NCBI RefSeq assembly: GCF_963675165.1
Contig: NC_087392.1
Coordinates: 3,239,001 to 3,303,000, forward strand
Source of the DNA: Halichondria panicea
Lineage: Eukaryota > Porifera > Demospongiae > Suberitida > Halichondriidae
DNA length: 64,000 nt
Direction of reading: 5' to 3'
How positions within the stretch are numbered: the first letter of the stretch is position 1; the number at the start of each line of letters is the position of its first letter. Below the pieces are notes generated by a model. It worked only from the letters and a program-made list of their open reading frames with translations, had not been told where the DNA came from and did no database searches. Both the position numbers and the translations under genes were made by a program. Positions 45,261-54,689 of the stretch are shown here, piece after piece.

Positions 45261-46436
45261 AACTGAATCAATTTTGGAGTTCTCAGAGTCGGTGGACGCA
45301 TAGGAAATTCGAAAATATCCTATACAAACCTTCATCCAATTATATTGCATGGAAATCATTCTCTGACTAGAGTGATTATTCGTACGGAGCATCTTCGTCT
45401 GTTTCATGCAGGTCTCTTTGCAGAATTGTGCCGACGTCTGCATATTGTCACAGGTCGAAAAACAGTGTTGAGACAGTGCATCATTTGCCTTAGAAGTTCC
45501 ATCAGACCACAGCCTCAAAAAATGGGTCAATTACCAATGGAACGTGTTACCCCTGACACAGTTTTCGAGAACGTTGGTGTTGATTATGCGGGCCCCCTAT
45601 ATATTAAGTACGGTCCTATTCGAAAGCCAACCGTCATCAAGGCTTATGTCGGTGTGTTTGTGTCCATGACGATTAAAGCCGTTCATTTGGAATTGATTTC
45701 GGATCTCACTGCAGAATCGTTCATCGCTGATGCTTCACTTCACGAAAAGGTCATCCGTCTATGATCTGGAGAACCAACTTTGTTGGCGCCAACCAAGAAT
45801 TGAAAGAGTTTTCCGATTTTCTTGATCAGCAGCGAGTTCAAGGCCTTGTTTCCGAATTTTGCTCGTCTAGACGAATCGTCTGGAAATTCCCGGAACGCTC
45901 TCCTCATTTCGGTGGCTTGTGGGAGGCTGCAGTAAAGAGTTTTAAGGCACATTTGAAAAGAGTCACAACTAACGTTAAGTTGACATACAAAGAAATGACC
46001 ACAGTGCTTAATCAGATAGAGGCATGTTTGAATAGCCGACCCCTGGCTCCCAATACAGATGGAATAGAGATTCTCACACCAGGTCACTTCCTGATAGGAC
46101 GATGTCTCTGCCAGATCCAGCATTTTCTTATCGATCGTTCACTTTGTTGAAACGCTTTGCCAGCAGCTAGTTCGCCACTTTTGGCAGCGCTGGTCAAGTG
46201 AGTACCTAACCACAATATGTCGCCCCCAAAGAAACGTATCAGTGGGAGATGTTGTCATCCTCCGTGAGGACAATCTCATCCCTACTAAGTGGCCATTAGC
46301 CCGTGTCGTACAGGTCTATCTTGGGAGAGATGATCTGGTTAGAGTCGTATCAGTGAAGACCGCTCAAGGAATCTATAAGAGACCCGTCACGAAAATCGCT
46401 GTCGTTTTGCAAGTGGAAGATGAAACTGTAAACTGA
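45261..46436 (+). pseudogene. BEL/Pao integrase of element A
   Basis: HHCC zinc domain (EHLRLFHAGLFAELCRRL, CIICLR), then GQLPMERVTPDTVFENVGVD with the first Asp, VHLELISDLTAESFIAD, NFVGANQELKEFSDF, RSPHFGGLWEAAVKSFKAHL with the Glu, CLNSRPLAPNTDG and LTPGHFLIGR. The second catalytic Asp is missing: the stretch before NFVGA reads MIWRT, where the family has an S-D-x-G insertion. Interruptions near 45764 and 46140. The last frame (46242-46436) is the C-terminal barrel with GDVVILREDNLIPTKWPLA. Confidence 0.86.
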
Positions 46437-46500
46437 TAACTGATAACCAACATAGACTCATGCATGTATTGTTAAGACCGTCCGGTCTTGGCCGGCGGTA

Positions 46501-46663
46501 TGTTTGTGGTTAGTATGGAATTTATATCTGTATTTGTCTTGTTCGTTATTGTTTCCTGTCTGTTGATCACACTTTGTTGTTCTAACTCATGGTACACTTT
46601 TACTGTTTGATAAAAAGTTGTTAGTCTGCCTAATCTTGTTCAATCCTAGAGTAGCTCTATACA
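46501..46663 (+). repeat. 3' LTR of BEL/Pao element A (163 bases)
   Basis: Begins TGTTTGTGGTTAGTATGG after a GGCCGGCGGTA motif; ends CTCTATACA; followed by GACAG. Nearly identical to the reverse complement of 22966-23133. A small hairpin AAGACCG..CGGTCTT precedes it at 46473-46488. Confidence 0.9.
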
Positions 46664-46699
46664 GACAGCGTACTACAGAGTCCCTCGAGTGTAGACCTG

Positions 46700-47020
46700 A
46701 ATGAGCAGGACATTCAGTCATCACGAAAACTATTTCATCGATAGCAAACCTGAGAAGACACATGAGCATGAGGTGAGTCATTCATTACACTATTTCATTC
46801 ATAAATCGATCACATTCAGGGGACTCCCGTGGATCACAAACGAGACACCTCCCGTATTACATGAGGATGACAAACCGGAATGTGAGTCAATCATCACACT
46901 ATTTCATTCACACTCAGAGATGGATCACGTTCATGAGGTGAGTCATTCATCACACTATTTCATCAATCACTATAACATTCAGAATACACCTCCCGTACTA
47001 CATGACATCATTAATCATCA
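46700..47020. repeat. Imperfect tandem repeat, about 100-base unit
   Basis: Three to four diverged copies with TCATCACACTATTTCAT..., ATCACATTCA, CACCTCCCGTA(T/C)TACATGA and GAGGTGAGTCATTCA. No coding meaning. Confidence 0.8.
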
Positions 47021-47736
47021 AAAATCGTGGGCGGAGCTTCGTTTTCGCTGAATCAACAATAATTGCTGGTCCCAGTCCTTAATGTACCTGAGTAAGTGTT
47101 GGTGATGCCTCGGTGGAGAGCTACATAACATAAAGCTACTAACATATTTTACTGCGCAAACTCAAAGAGTGGAAAAGCCAAAAGTTCAAGTCTAAGCGCA
47201 GAGCTCTCTTCTCACGTTTGGCTACGTACTCAAGGCATTCCAAGTAAGCAAAACTAGGCATAACTCGAGAACGAAGCATTATTTTGCAAATCCACGAATC
47301 AAAATCCAAGAAAACATAGCTACTCATCCTTGAGCAGCTGCAGCTGTAGCAGTCTACACAGACACACAAACATACTACCGTATACCTCGCTGGCATAATT
47401 ATGGTAGATGCATGTAGTATAACCTACAGGCCTGGTAATGGTCTAGATTGATTGAACTGTACATGTAATATCTACATATTCATTGAAGAAGCAGCTTACC
47501 AACGAACTTGATGTTCAAAATGTTTTCATACACAGCTTGCAGATTCTCCCTACCCTCAGGGTAATGCCAGGAGGGAGACCAATCACATGTTCAGGTTTGA
47601 GAAGCTTACTTGTTTGAGATTCACCAACAGCAAGAGCTGCATTAAAAATAATTATGATCATGAGTATAATTATACCTGCTTGGAAACAACTCATAAAACT
47701 CACAATATTTGGCGTTGTGCCTTTGCACGACTGAGC
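47021..47736. other. No supported gene
   Basis: Spacer between the repeat and the piggyBac copy. Frames at 47139-47396 and 47515-47742 are unrecognised. Confidence 0.4.
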
Positions 47737-48382
47737 TTTCATATGAATGTAACAGTGCTAAGATATATCAATTTGAAATACAATACGTACATGTATTATA
47801 ATATCGGTGAACGATCTATGAAATTTACAAGCTCACATAAAGACTGTTCATTACTGCTAATTCTATTTTAGCTATACTATACTTACTACTGATATTCTAG
47901 CTATACTATACTACTTGCCAGAGTCACACAGTGAGCCCTCTCCTGGTCTTTCACCGTCCTGGTCCATAGCTCTAGCGTCTAGGTCCATGTCATGCATGTC
48001 CTCAGTCCCAGACAGTTCATCAGCGTCTGGCATAAAGCTGGTAGCCTTTGGGAGGCATCCTACTATCCCCTCTCCTTCATAGGCACTGTCATCACCAGAG
48101 GAGACATTGCCATTGCTGTCCTCAAGCTGTTCAAGCACATTGGCACAAGTAAACAACCTAGCCATAGCTATAAACTTCGTGCGGTAAGATGCTAATGAAA
48201 TTTTAACATAGCAACGTGGCTTGGAAAATTCTAGACTAAATTGCACGTGATTCTACAGCTCTTCCTCTGTACAAGGACAAGGATGTGCGTAGTCGAGCTA
48301 CTTCCTAAAGTATCGCAGAACTAGAATTTCACAAAAAAGTCACTATTGCGGGCCACGATCGTGGCCCGTGACGGTTAAAGGG
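47737..48382 (-). mobile_element. piggyBac-type element, copy 3, truncated at left
   Basis: Right end intact: GACGGTTAAAGGG (to 48382) followed by TTAA (48383-48386). The left end is missing; similarity to copy 2 begins at TTTCATATGAATGTAACAG. It holds the best-preserved first exon of the family (47911-48246). Confidence 0.85.
47926..48165 (-). pseudogene. N-terminal exon of a piggyBac-type transposase
   Basis: From ATG (about 48165) MARLFTCANVLEQLEDSNGN, then SSGDDSAYEGEGIVG and an acidic tail DMHDMDLDARAMDQDGE ending at a GGCAAGTAGTA site. In copy 1 the same position is G|GTAAGT, a splice donor, so the exon once continued into a catalytic domain that is absent from all four copies. Short acidic N-termini are usual in piggyBac-family proteins. 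The assignment rests on the TIR and TTAA rather than on this exon. Confidence 0.55.
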
Positions 48383-48535
48383 TTAAACTATACTGGCTAT
48401 TTTTAAAACTCCATTTTTTGACAGTCAATTACAATATGAAAATTACTTGTTACCAAATGGACAAACTAATTAACACATGCAATTAACACATGCATACAAA
48501 TTACCTAAAACAAGAATGTTTTCACTTCAGCAATG

Positions 48536-49324
48536 TCACTTCAGCTTACGTATCAGCTCGACAAGATCAGTCCTTTGCTCCTCGTACTCATATTGATCGA
48601 GAATTCCTTCGCTCCGTCAGTTGTTTCATGTATGTCCCTCTCAGTTTACTGGAGTAGACCCCACTGTTGGTTTGGGAGCCAATGCCATGTTCATTACTGT
48701 CATCATACCCGGTGTCGTGCCTTGTGAGTGTTTCGAATCTCTGTTAAACATGGAAGCGTAGTTCCACACGCTAGCATTTCTGCCCATAGCTTGTACTGAA
48801 CCACTTATCGTTATGTAACCCGACCAACTTATGTTCATACTCTTTGCCTCGACAGCCGAGGGGCCTTGTGAAGAACGCGATTTCTTACTAACCAAAGGGC
48901 CACTGTCTCGATCATCATCATCATGCTTACGTTTGTTAGACTGTCGAGGTGACACACCAAAGTGTTAACTTTTCTCCTCGACCAACACTTCTACCAACAC
49001 TGTTCCAAACGTGTATTTATCCAAAGTTTTTTGGCTTGAACAAAATAACCCACATCCATGTCTAGACCCAGCTTCTTTCAACTTAGTAGGACTATCAATG
49101 TTGTCCGGTGATAATCCACGCAATGTAACTGTCTTATAATCTTTCTTGTTTTCAGGACACAGCACCTTTAAATAGAAATCGCTACCAGCTGTTGGTTGAG
49201 GCCTAGCTGCATCTGAGGCCAAATTGCACTTGCTGTGTACGTGTAGGAACAGTGTTAGAAGGGTACACATCTTAGAAGGGTACACATCTGAACGTTGCAA
49301 AATGTTATAGTTGAAATTAGCCAT
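48536..49324 (-). pseudogene. Relative of the IS630 companion protein
   Basis: The frame from ATG 49324 has YLKVLCPENKKDYKTVTLRG and LSPDNIDSPTKLKEAG, the start of a compact domain like that at 28300-28600. After a stop and a shift the frame 48641-48955 has SNKRKHDDDDRD and SGPLVSKKSRSSQG (nuclear-signal-like). A last frame near 48536-48610 has EGILDQYEYEEQRTDLVELI then RKLK and a stop, matching the C-terminal two-helix motif (CEEDIISESEFAEEKERVL) at 29090. Same domain order, so probably the same family as 28174-29227. The middle (Trp/Cys-containing part) is deleted. No enclosing TIRs were identified. Function unknown. Confidence 0.6.
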
Positions 49325-49522
49325 GTGATGATAGTTGAACTTTAAGATAGCCACTTGACTACTGTGTGACTCTCTCAGTCTGTGCAGTCTAGCCTAGCTA
49401 AACAGTGCACATTAAATAGAGTTACATGTGCTTGCTCAAATGGGCATGCGCAGCCAGAAGCCCATGCCAGCCTGCCAGTAATCAGACCACAAAACCACAA
49501 AACACTTAAACGAGCATGCACA

Positions 49523-49546
49523 GTATAAAAGGGGGCTGGGCAGTCC
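49523..49546 (+). promoter_or_regulatory. TATA-box promoter in the left inverted repeat
   Basis: TATAAAAG at 49524-49531 lies 158 bases before the ATG at 49682, inside a 24-base sequence repeated in inverse at the other end. This would drive the plus gene. Confidence 0.6.
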
Positions 49547-49681
49547 AGAAAATGGACGCATATAATTATATAAAATGGTGGAAATGCACACTTTCTCTGG
49601 GAGCTAAGCTATATATAGCGCTCTGGGAGGTACTTAGAGATCTAAGCCAGCAACCAGACACGTGTACGAGTAGTTTTCGCT

Positions 49682-51743
49682 ATGGCAAGTCAAAGAAATG
49701 GTTTCAGACATTCTCTAGTTGTCAATTTTGACAATCAAGCAGCTAAGGCTGCATTGGCTGAGCATGTACACTCTGTGCTTTCTCCTGCTGGACAGCCAAC
49801 GCTGGACAACGCTGGTTTGATGTCAGCCATGTTTGACCTGGTTGAGCAGCTGATGCCCGCGCCTTACGCGGGTAGTCCTAGTGTAGTTCCTGCAAGACAG
49901 TCTTTCAACAAAGACAGTGGTAAGTTACTGTTTGTAGCAAGTAGATGTAAATAGTATACACTGGCTGCTAGTGAGCACAGGCCTTTGTCTTTAATATAGC
50001 TACTATTTGTAAATACAGGCATCTATACTGGACCAGATGATGAAGCTGCATTCCTCACTGAGAGGACGTGCCTGGCTGATTTGTTGGAGGGGTTGAAGAC
50101 ATCTTGCTCGTGTGGCTTATCTGTCAACCCTTGGACAGTAGGATCACCTGTTCAGGTACGTGTAGCTACAAGTATATATACAAATATTATCTTCTATAAT
50201 AGAAGGGCCATGTCCTGAGGCTGAAGTTCTCGTGCCGCAGATACCATGTCGCTGAGAGAACGTGGTCCAGCTCCAGAGTGTTTGGAGCGCGTTACTTGTT
50301 GACCCTACTTGTTGACCCAAAAGTAAGTTTCTCACATTATACCAAACATAAAATCATTTACATGTGTATTTAGAATGGTTCAGTCTCACCTGTGCCGGTG
50401 TGCTGCCAGTCCAGTACATCAAACTCTCTAAGTTTGCGGGAATCGGCCATGTTGGACATGGGTACATGAAGAAAGGTACGAAGAAAAATGTTGTATAAAA
50501 ATTGTATATATCTGTTTACCTACTTTCTTCCTAGCACCAAGAAGATAGTTGGGATCTCTACAGTGTCTCGAACAGACCACGGTGTTGCTCAGACACGAGA
50601 ATTGCAGTGCACTAAGATTGCTGTGCCACAGGCAATTGCTCGTGGTGTGGCACCTTTTTGTGTATGTACTATGCTAATCAGTATTGTAATTCAGGTCGGA
50701 ATGTTGTAGAAGTAGCGCATGACATGCAGCATCAAGTGTCCCGTTACGTGACCTCTGATCTGGGGACTGAAGAACTCCTTTGATACATGGCATGGTAGTA
50801 CACTGCATGTTCAGAACTGTTTTATTCAGGGACCAAGAATATGTCAAAGTGTCTCCAGAAGGTTACTCAGGGTCGAGTTAGAGACATGGGACTGACATGG
50901 TTTCCTGAGCTGGTTGACAAGCGCATCTATACTGGGCTATGAAGAATTGTGATTGTGATGGTGATGGCCAAGAAAATATCGCTATGCACTATCAGGTAAA
51001 GTAATACAATAATAATAATTATTACACTAGTAATTTTTAGGACAACCACCTTGAATGCCACCCTTCATCGACTTGTCATCTCCCTCACTACGCTCCTGGC
51101 AAGGATCTGCTGACTGACCCGGCTACTTGTCCAGCAGCTGGAGAAACAATTGAAAGACACCTACATCTATCGCTTCCCAGAGTCCTTATGTGTAGGGTAT
51201 GTTTGTTGAGTATGACTATAACCTACTTAGACTGTGTGCTACTGTGTGCTGTATATAGTGAACCACCAGCTTCTCTGCTACATCTCATTCTCTGCTACAT
51301 CTCAAAGAGGATCCACTTCTCTACCAGAGTTTTCTCTATGAGAATGAACTTGGCTGTGTTGGACTGGGTAAGGTTACTACTTTCCCTGACAATTTGATAT
51401 TAATAATTATACGCAGAAAGAGAACGTGGGACGAGAGCACACAAGCGAGCGCAAGTTGAAAGACCTTCGGCGACCTGACCGCAGAACTGCCATGAAAGCT
51501 CTCGTCAAGAAAACGTATCAGTTTGCTTTTGTACTGTGGACCACCTACGTTACAAAGAACATGACAAGCTTGGAGTAAGTCAACATATCTAGTGATCAGT
51601 ACAATACTTATTGTTATTGTTGTAGTTTTCTTGATGAAGATGATGGCGATGATTCTGATATTTTAGAAGATGGGGAGATTGTACCTGATTCAGACAGTGA
51701 TTACGAGGGTGATGATCCTGGCTGTGTGGGACCAGACGTCTGA
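49682..51743 (+). pseudogene. Kolobok-like transposase-type gene, spliced, frameshifted
   Basis: Eleven putative exons with GT-AG borders: 49682-49919, 50019-50155, 50203-50322, 50374-50475, 50535-50661, 50695-50800, about 50831-50995, 51041-51199, 51260-51368, 51418-51575, 51626-51743. Motifs: SCSCGLSVNPWTVGSPVQ, AERTWSSSRVFGARYLL, LTCAGVLPVQYIKL, KKIVGISTVSRTDHGVAQTR, VVEVAHDMQHQVSRY, HFSTRVFSMRMNLAVLDW, KDLRRPDRRTAMKALVKK and an acidic tail. This matches, from memory, a large multicopy protein family of sponges, cnidarians and amphioxus that is likely a transposase. Exact tandem duplications (13 bases at 50293-50318; 17 bases at 51271-51304) and small indels break the frame. The segment expected between GHGYMKK and KKIVGIS is deleted. 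No DDE triad could be assigned. Confidence 0.7.
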
Positions 51744-51850
51744 TTGTGTGAGTATGTTGGTATAATGTACATTTGTTTCGCTAACCCCCTTTTAGCTAGT
51801 CATACGTCATCCTATGTTTATCATTAACAATAAGTCCGTTTGTACTAAAA

Positions 51851-52647
51851 TTAATCTTCTATATTATCGTCTGTAGTGTCGTATTCAATACTGGCGTCAA
51901 ATGTACTCATGTAATCCCTCATGTAATCCCTATAATGTCCGTCATCTGTAGGATAGCGTCTTCGAATTTCCTGCATGTATAACACTTGAGTAATTTTATT
52001 GCCATAAATATTTTTTTCTTACTTCAATTACACAGCGTGGCATGATGTCTCTCCTGTCATCCCTTGCAGTGCGCAGCTCCTTTGCTCTCAAGTACTCCTC
52101 GTACTCCTCGTCCTGCCACACCCCAAGCGTGTTCAGACACCTCCAAAACAGCTTGTTAGAGCCTGTGTCGCTTCTCTGCATTGGCTGGATGTGGGTCACA
52201 TGATCCCTTCAAAAATGTTGGAGGCTGTTGAACGACGCACGGGGCACAGAAACAGTGTGGACAGTGGTTGAGCCCTCTGTGGACGGGCACATTATGTTGT
52301 AGTGTCTCGTAACCACGAGGAAGATCGCGCACACTCACATCTGCTGAAAGAAAGCGATAATAATTGGCTAAGTTGTACACGTATTGTGATATGGTCACTT
52401 ACCTTGCCTATCAATTTCATTCTCTGGTCTAGATCTAACCACCCTCTCCCGAACGATCTCTGCCCTTAAACCCTCTTGTTGGCTGGTGATCACGAATGAA
52501 TTTGTTTAATTCTGAGATGAAAACTTGAGGAGGAATATCGTCGTATTCAACTCTAACCTGTAACCTGGAACAAAACTGTGTATAGCTTCATATTGTTTGT
52601 ATTGGTCTTACTTTTATTGGTCTTACTTTTATGGTTTTTGCAGCCAT
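51851..52647 (-). CDS. Companion gene of the Kolobok-like element (Cys-rich protein)
   Basis: Exons on the minus strand: 52647-52627 (MAAKTIK), 52557-52403, 52343-52023, 51970-51851, with GT-AG introns. Exon 2 gives VEYDDIPPQVFISELNKFIR; exon 3 has NVPVHRGLNHCPHCFCAPCV, PPTFLKGSCDPHPANAEKRH and YLRAKELRTARDDRRDIMPR; exon 4 has EIRRRYPTDDGHYRDYM and ends EDDN-like acid residues before TAA. CPHCFCAPC suggests a zinc-binding site. It matches, from memory, an uncharacterised family that often accompanies the transposase-like gene. A one-base insertion (LYK read as L-stop) in exon 3 and a shift near 52440 break the frame, so it may be a recent pseudogene. Function unknown; DNA binding or regulation of transposition is a guess. 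Confidence 0.65.
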
Positions 52648-52745
52648 AGTAAGCGCTAGCAAAGATAATATATCTCTGTGGATAGTATAGCTAGCTGTGT
52701 GTGTAAGTCTTGCGGCACAATTTGAAATTGTAATCACTTCCTTCC

Positions 52746-52769
52746 GGACTGCCCAGCCCCCTTTTATAC
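52746..52769 (-). promoter_or_regulatory. TATA-box promoter in the right inverted repeat
   Basis: The minus strand reads GTATAAAAGGGGGCTGG, identical to the left copy, about 116 bases before the ATG at 52647. It would drive the minus gene. Confidence 0.6.
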
Positions 52770-52821
52770 ACGGGTGCGCGGCGTGCTATCGCGCATTAAT
52801 ATCTGACGCATGCTCGTTTAA

Positions 52822-54000
52822 AGAGCCACCGCCTAGCTACTGCTCTATGAGCATGACAACTGTTCTGCAAACCACTGTATTAGAATTATCACAACTACAG
52901 CCATAAATACAACATTGCACAATTTTTCTACAGGTACAGTGGTTTTCCTTACCTTTGCAGGCTATACTGCAGAGCACTGCAACCACAATGTAGTAAATAT
53001 AGTATTTTGGTTGGCTTCTGTTATGATTGTTAGTAACAAGCCAACAAAATTACAATTACTTGCTATGGCCTGCAAAATGCAAACTGTAACTGGTTTTAAT
53101 TTGGCAATTTCAAAACTGCCAAATTAGTGGACCTAATTGCTGTAGTAGCCTAAGACGTCAAATTAAAAATCGCCAAATTCTAATAGCTCACTCGCCAAAA
53201 TAATTATAATAGCCGCTAAATGTTTCAAGTGTCTCATATTTTGTCTGACTGAAGTGATGGTAGCTCAGCTAACTTGTTGCTTGGTTCATTGTGGCAAAAT
53301 GATATGAGCTAAAACTTGTATGTATAGCTATAGGGAGCGGAGGGCCTATATTTACTTAGCCTCGATCCCAGACCGCACTTCCCAGAAGGATTGCTGTGAA
53401 AGTAGAGTAGTAACCCCTTGAGTTGTGTGAAAAGTCTGCAATAGCCAGTATTTTACCCATCATTGATTTTTGTGATGTGTGGGTGGACTAAAATAACACA
53501 AACAGGTAATCACTACATTGTGGTTACAGTGCTCTTGGAGTATAGCCTGCAAAGGTATGGAAAACCACTGTAAGAAAGAAAGATGCATAAAGCCTTTTGC
53601 AAGGCTAGACAAGCAAGATTTGCAAGAGTTGCAAGAGGAGCTTCGTGCACAAAATCAGCTGGCTCACGTAAATCCGATCTAATAGAAAGCTCTCTACACG
53701 ACAACCTATATAGAATATAGAATTATATTATTTGTGATTGTGTCGGTGAGTGTACTGTTTACATGTGTAAGCTCTCAGGTTTTCAGGTGTTATAGTAAAG
53801 TTACTCATGCATAAGTGTACACACAGTACATAATCAGATTTCGAAGATAATTATAATTACATTAAGGTTCTAGCTCTATAATTATTGCTGCAGAATTATT
53901 GCTGCAGACCAGACCAATAGCTCAGTATTGAGTAATGACTGCGTTTAGCCCAGCCACTCAGTCTAGATTTGAAAATGTAACGTACATGTAGAAGCAATCT
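52822..54000. other. No supported gene
   Basis: Spacer with inverted words (GCAGGCTATACTGC; GGCAATTTCAAAACTGCC at 53103-53121) that may be a decayed foldback element. Open frames are unrecognised. Confidence 0.4.
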
Positions 54001-54640
54001 AAGTTTTTCAATGCGTCTTACAAAGCTGTTCGTACTCCATGTTCTTCTGTTGGCTGTTTGCAGAAAAGTATTTCTTTTCGAATGTGTTGATACATTCTTG
54101 GTTTTTCATTCTTGTAGATTTGAGACTAGCTGAGACTAGCTTTAACTGAACAAATTGCTTTCTTGTAGGCTGTACGCGTTGATTGTGGTTCACTGGACCT
54201 AGTTGTAGACGTAGCTCATCTAGTTGTTGTAGTAGCGTTGTAGACGTAGCTTTTTATCTAGTTGTTGTAGTAGCGTTGATTCACCGAGAGCTTTCCATAA
54301 TGTATGAGGTGTTTGTGGAATGTTTGTTTGTGGAATGTTTTCTTGCTTTTCTTCATCGTTTTCGTTATTTGATTGCAGGATTTCATCTTCCATCTTTTGA
54401 GGCTAGGTCGGTATCAATTACCAGTGGTTGTCTCGTCAAACAAATTACGGGCAATAGTCGTGAAGGGGCTCACAATCCATCACCTGATCCGCTTCTTTAA
54501 GTGCTTGAGTGGTCTCGAATGCAACTCCTTTCTCATTTGCTCTGTTGTTGTTAGAGTTTCGAATGGCTTTATGTATCCATACCGTTTACCACATTGGCCT
54601 GTAGTAATATTATTAATAACATACTTTTTTAATAGCTAAA
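54001..54640 (-). other. Unrecognised minus coding-like segments
   Basis: Minus frames contain YGYIKPFETLTTTEQMRKEL, QENIPQTNIPQTPHTLWKAL, then NQRVQPTRKQFVQLKLVSAS. Composition is natural and helix-rich, broken by local duplications (GTTGTTGTAGTAGCGTTG repeated at 54217-54275). It may be the continuation of the ORF at 54690-55590. Family not recognised. Confidence 0.35.
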
Positions 54641-54689
54641 AGAATGTATGTAGGTTGCTATGTTTCTATGTATATATTTACCTTCAACT

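Larger units (their letters stand above)
43070..46663 (+). mobile_element. BEL/Pao element A, 3' half (linker, RT, RNase H, integrase, LTR)
   Basis: Starts abruptly at about 43070 within the protease-RT linker (LADPG...VLLGADVFADVLLHG, one-base deletion), and runs to a 3' LTR (46501-46663) followed by GACAG (46664-46668). No 5' LTR or gag precedes it; the upstream neighbour is DIRS and spacer. Everything absent here (5' LTR, gag, protease) is found at 20770-23133 on the minus strand with the same GACAG on its outer side. Confidence 0.88.
49510..52817. mobile_element. Kolobok-like TTAA transposon with two convergent genes
   Basis: TTAA at 49506-49509 and 52818-52821 flank ACGAGCATGC at the left end and GCATGCTCGT at the right. 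A second, inner inverted repeat of 24 bases contains the TATA box (49523-49546, GTATAAAAGGGGGCTGG...; complement at 52746-52769). The element is 3308 bases with a spliced plus-strand gene from the left end and a spliced minus-strand gene from the right end, tail-to-tail about 108 bases apart. TTAA targets are used by Kolobok and piggyBac; the ends lack CCC/GGG, so Kolobok-like is the better guess. Confidence 0.82.

Noticed and set aside
45740-46123. 127-codon minus ORF
   Set aside because: Antisense shadow of the BEL integrase of element A.
54183-54500. 105-codon plus-strand ORF with a hydrophobic stretch (possible membrane protein)
   Set aside because: It lies opposite better minus-strand coding-like sequence and contains the TTGTTGTAGTAGCG duplication that creates the hydrophobic run.
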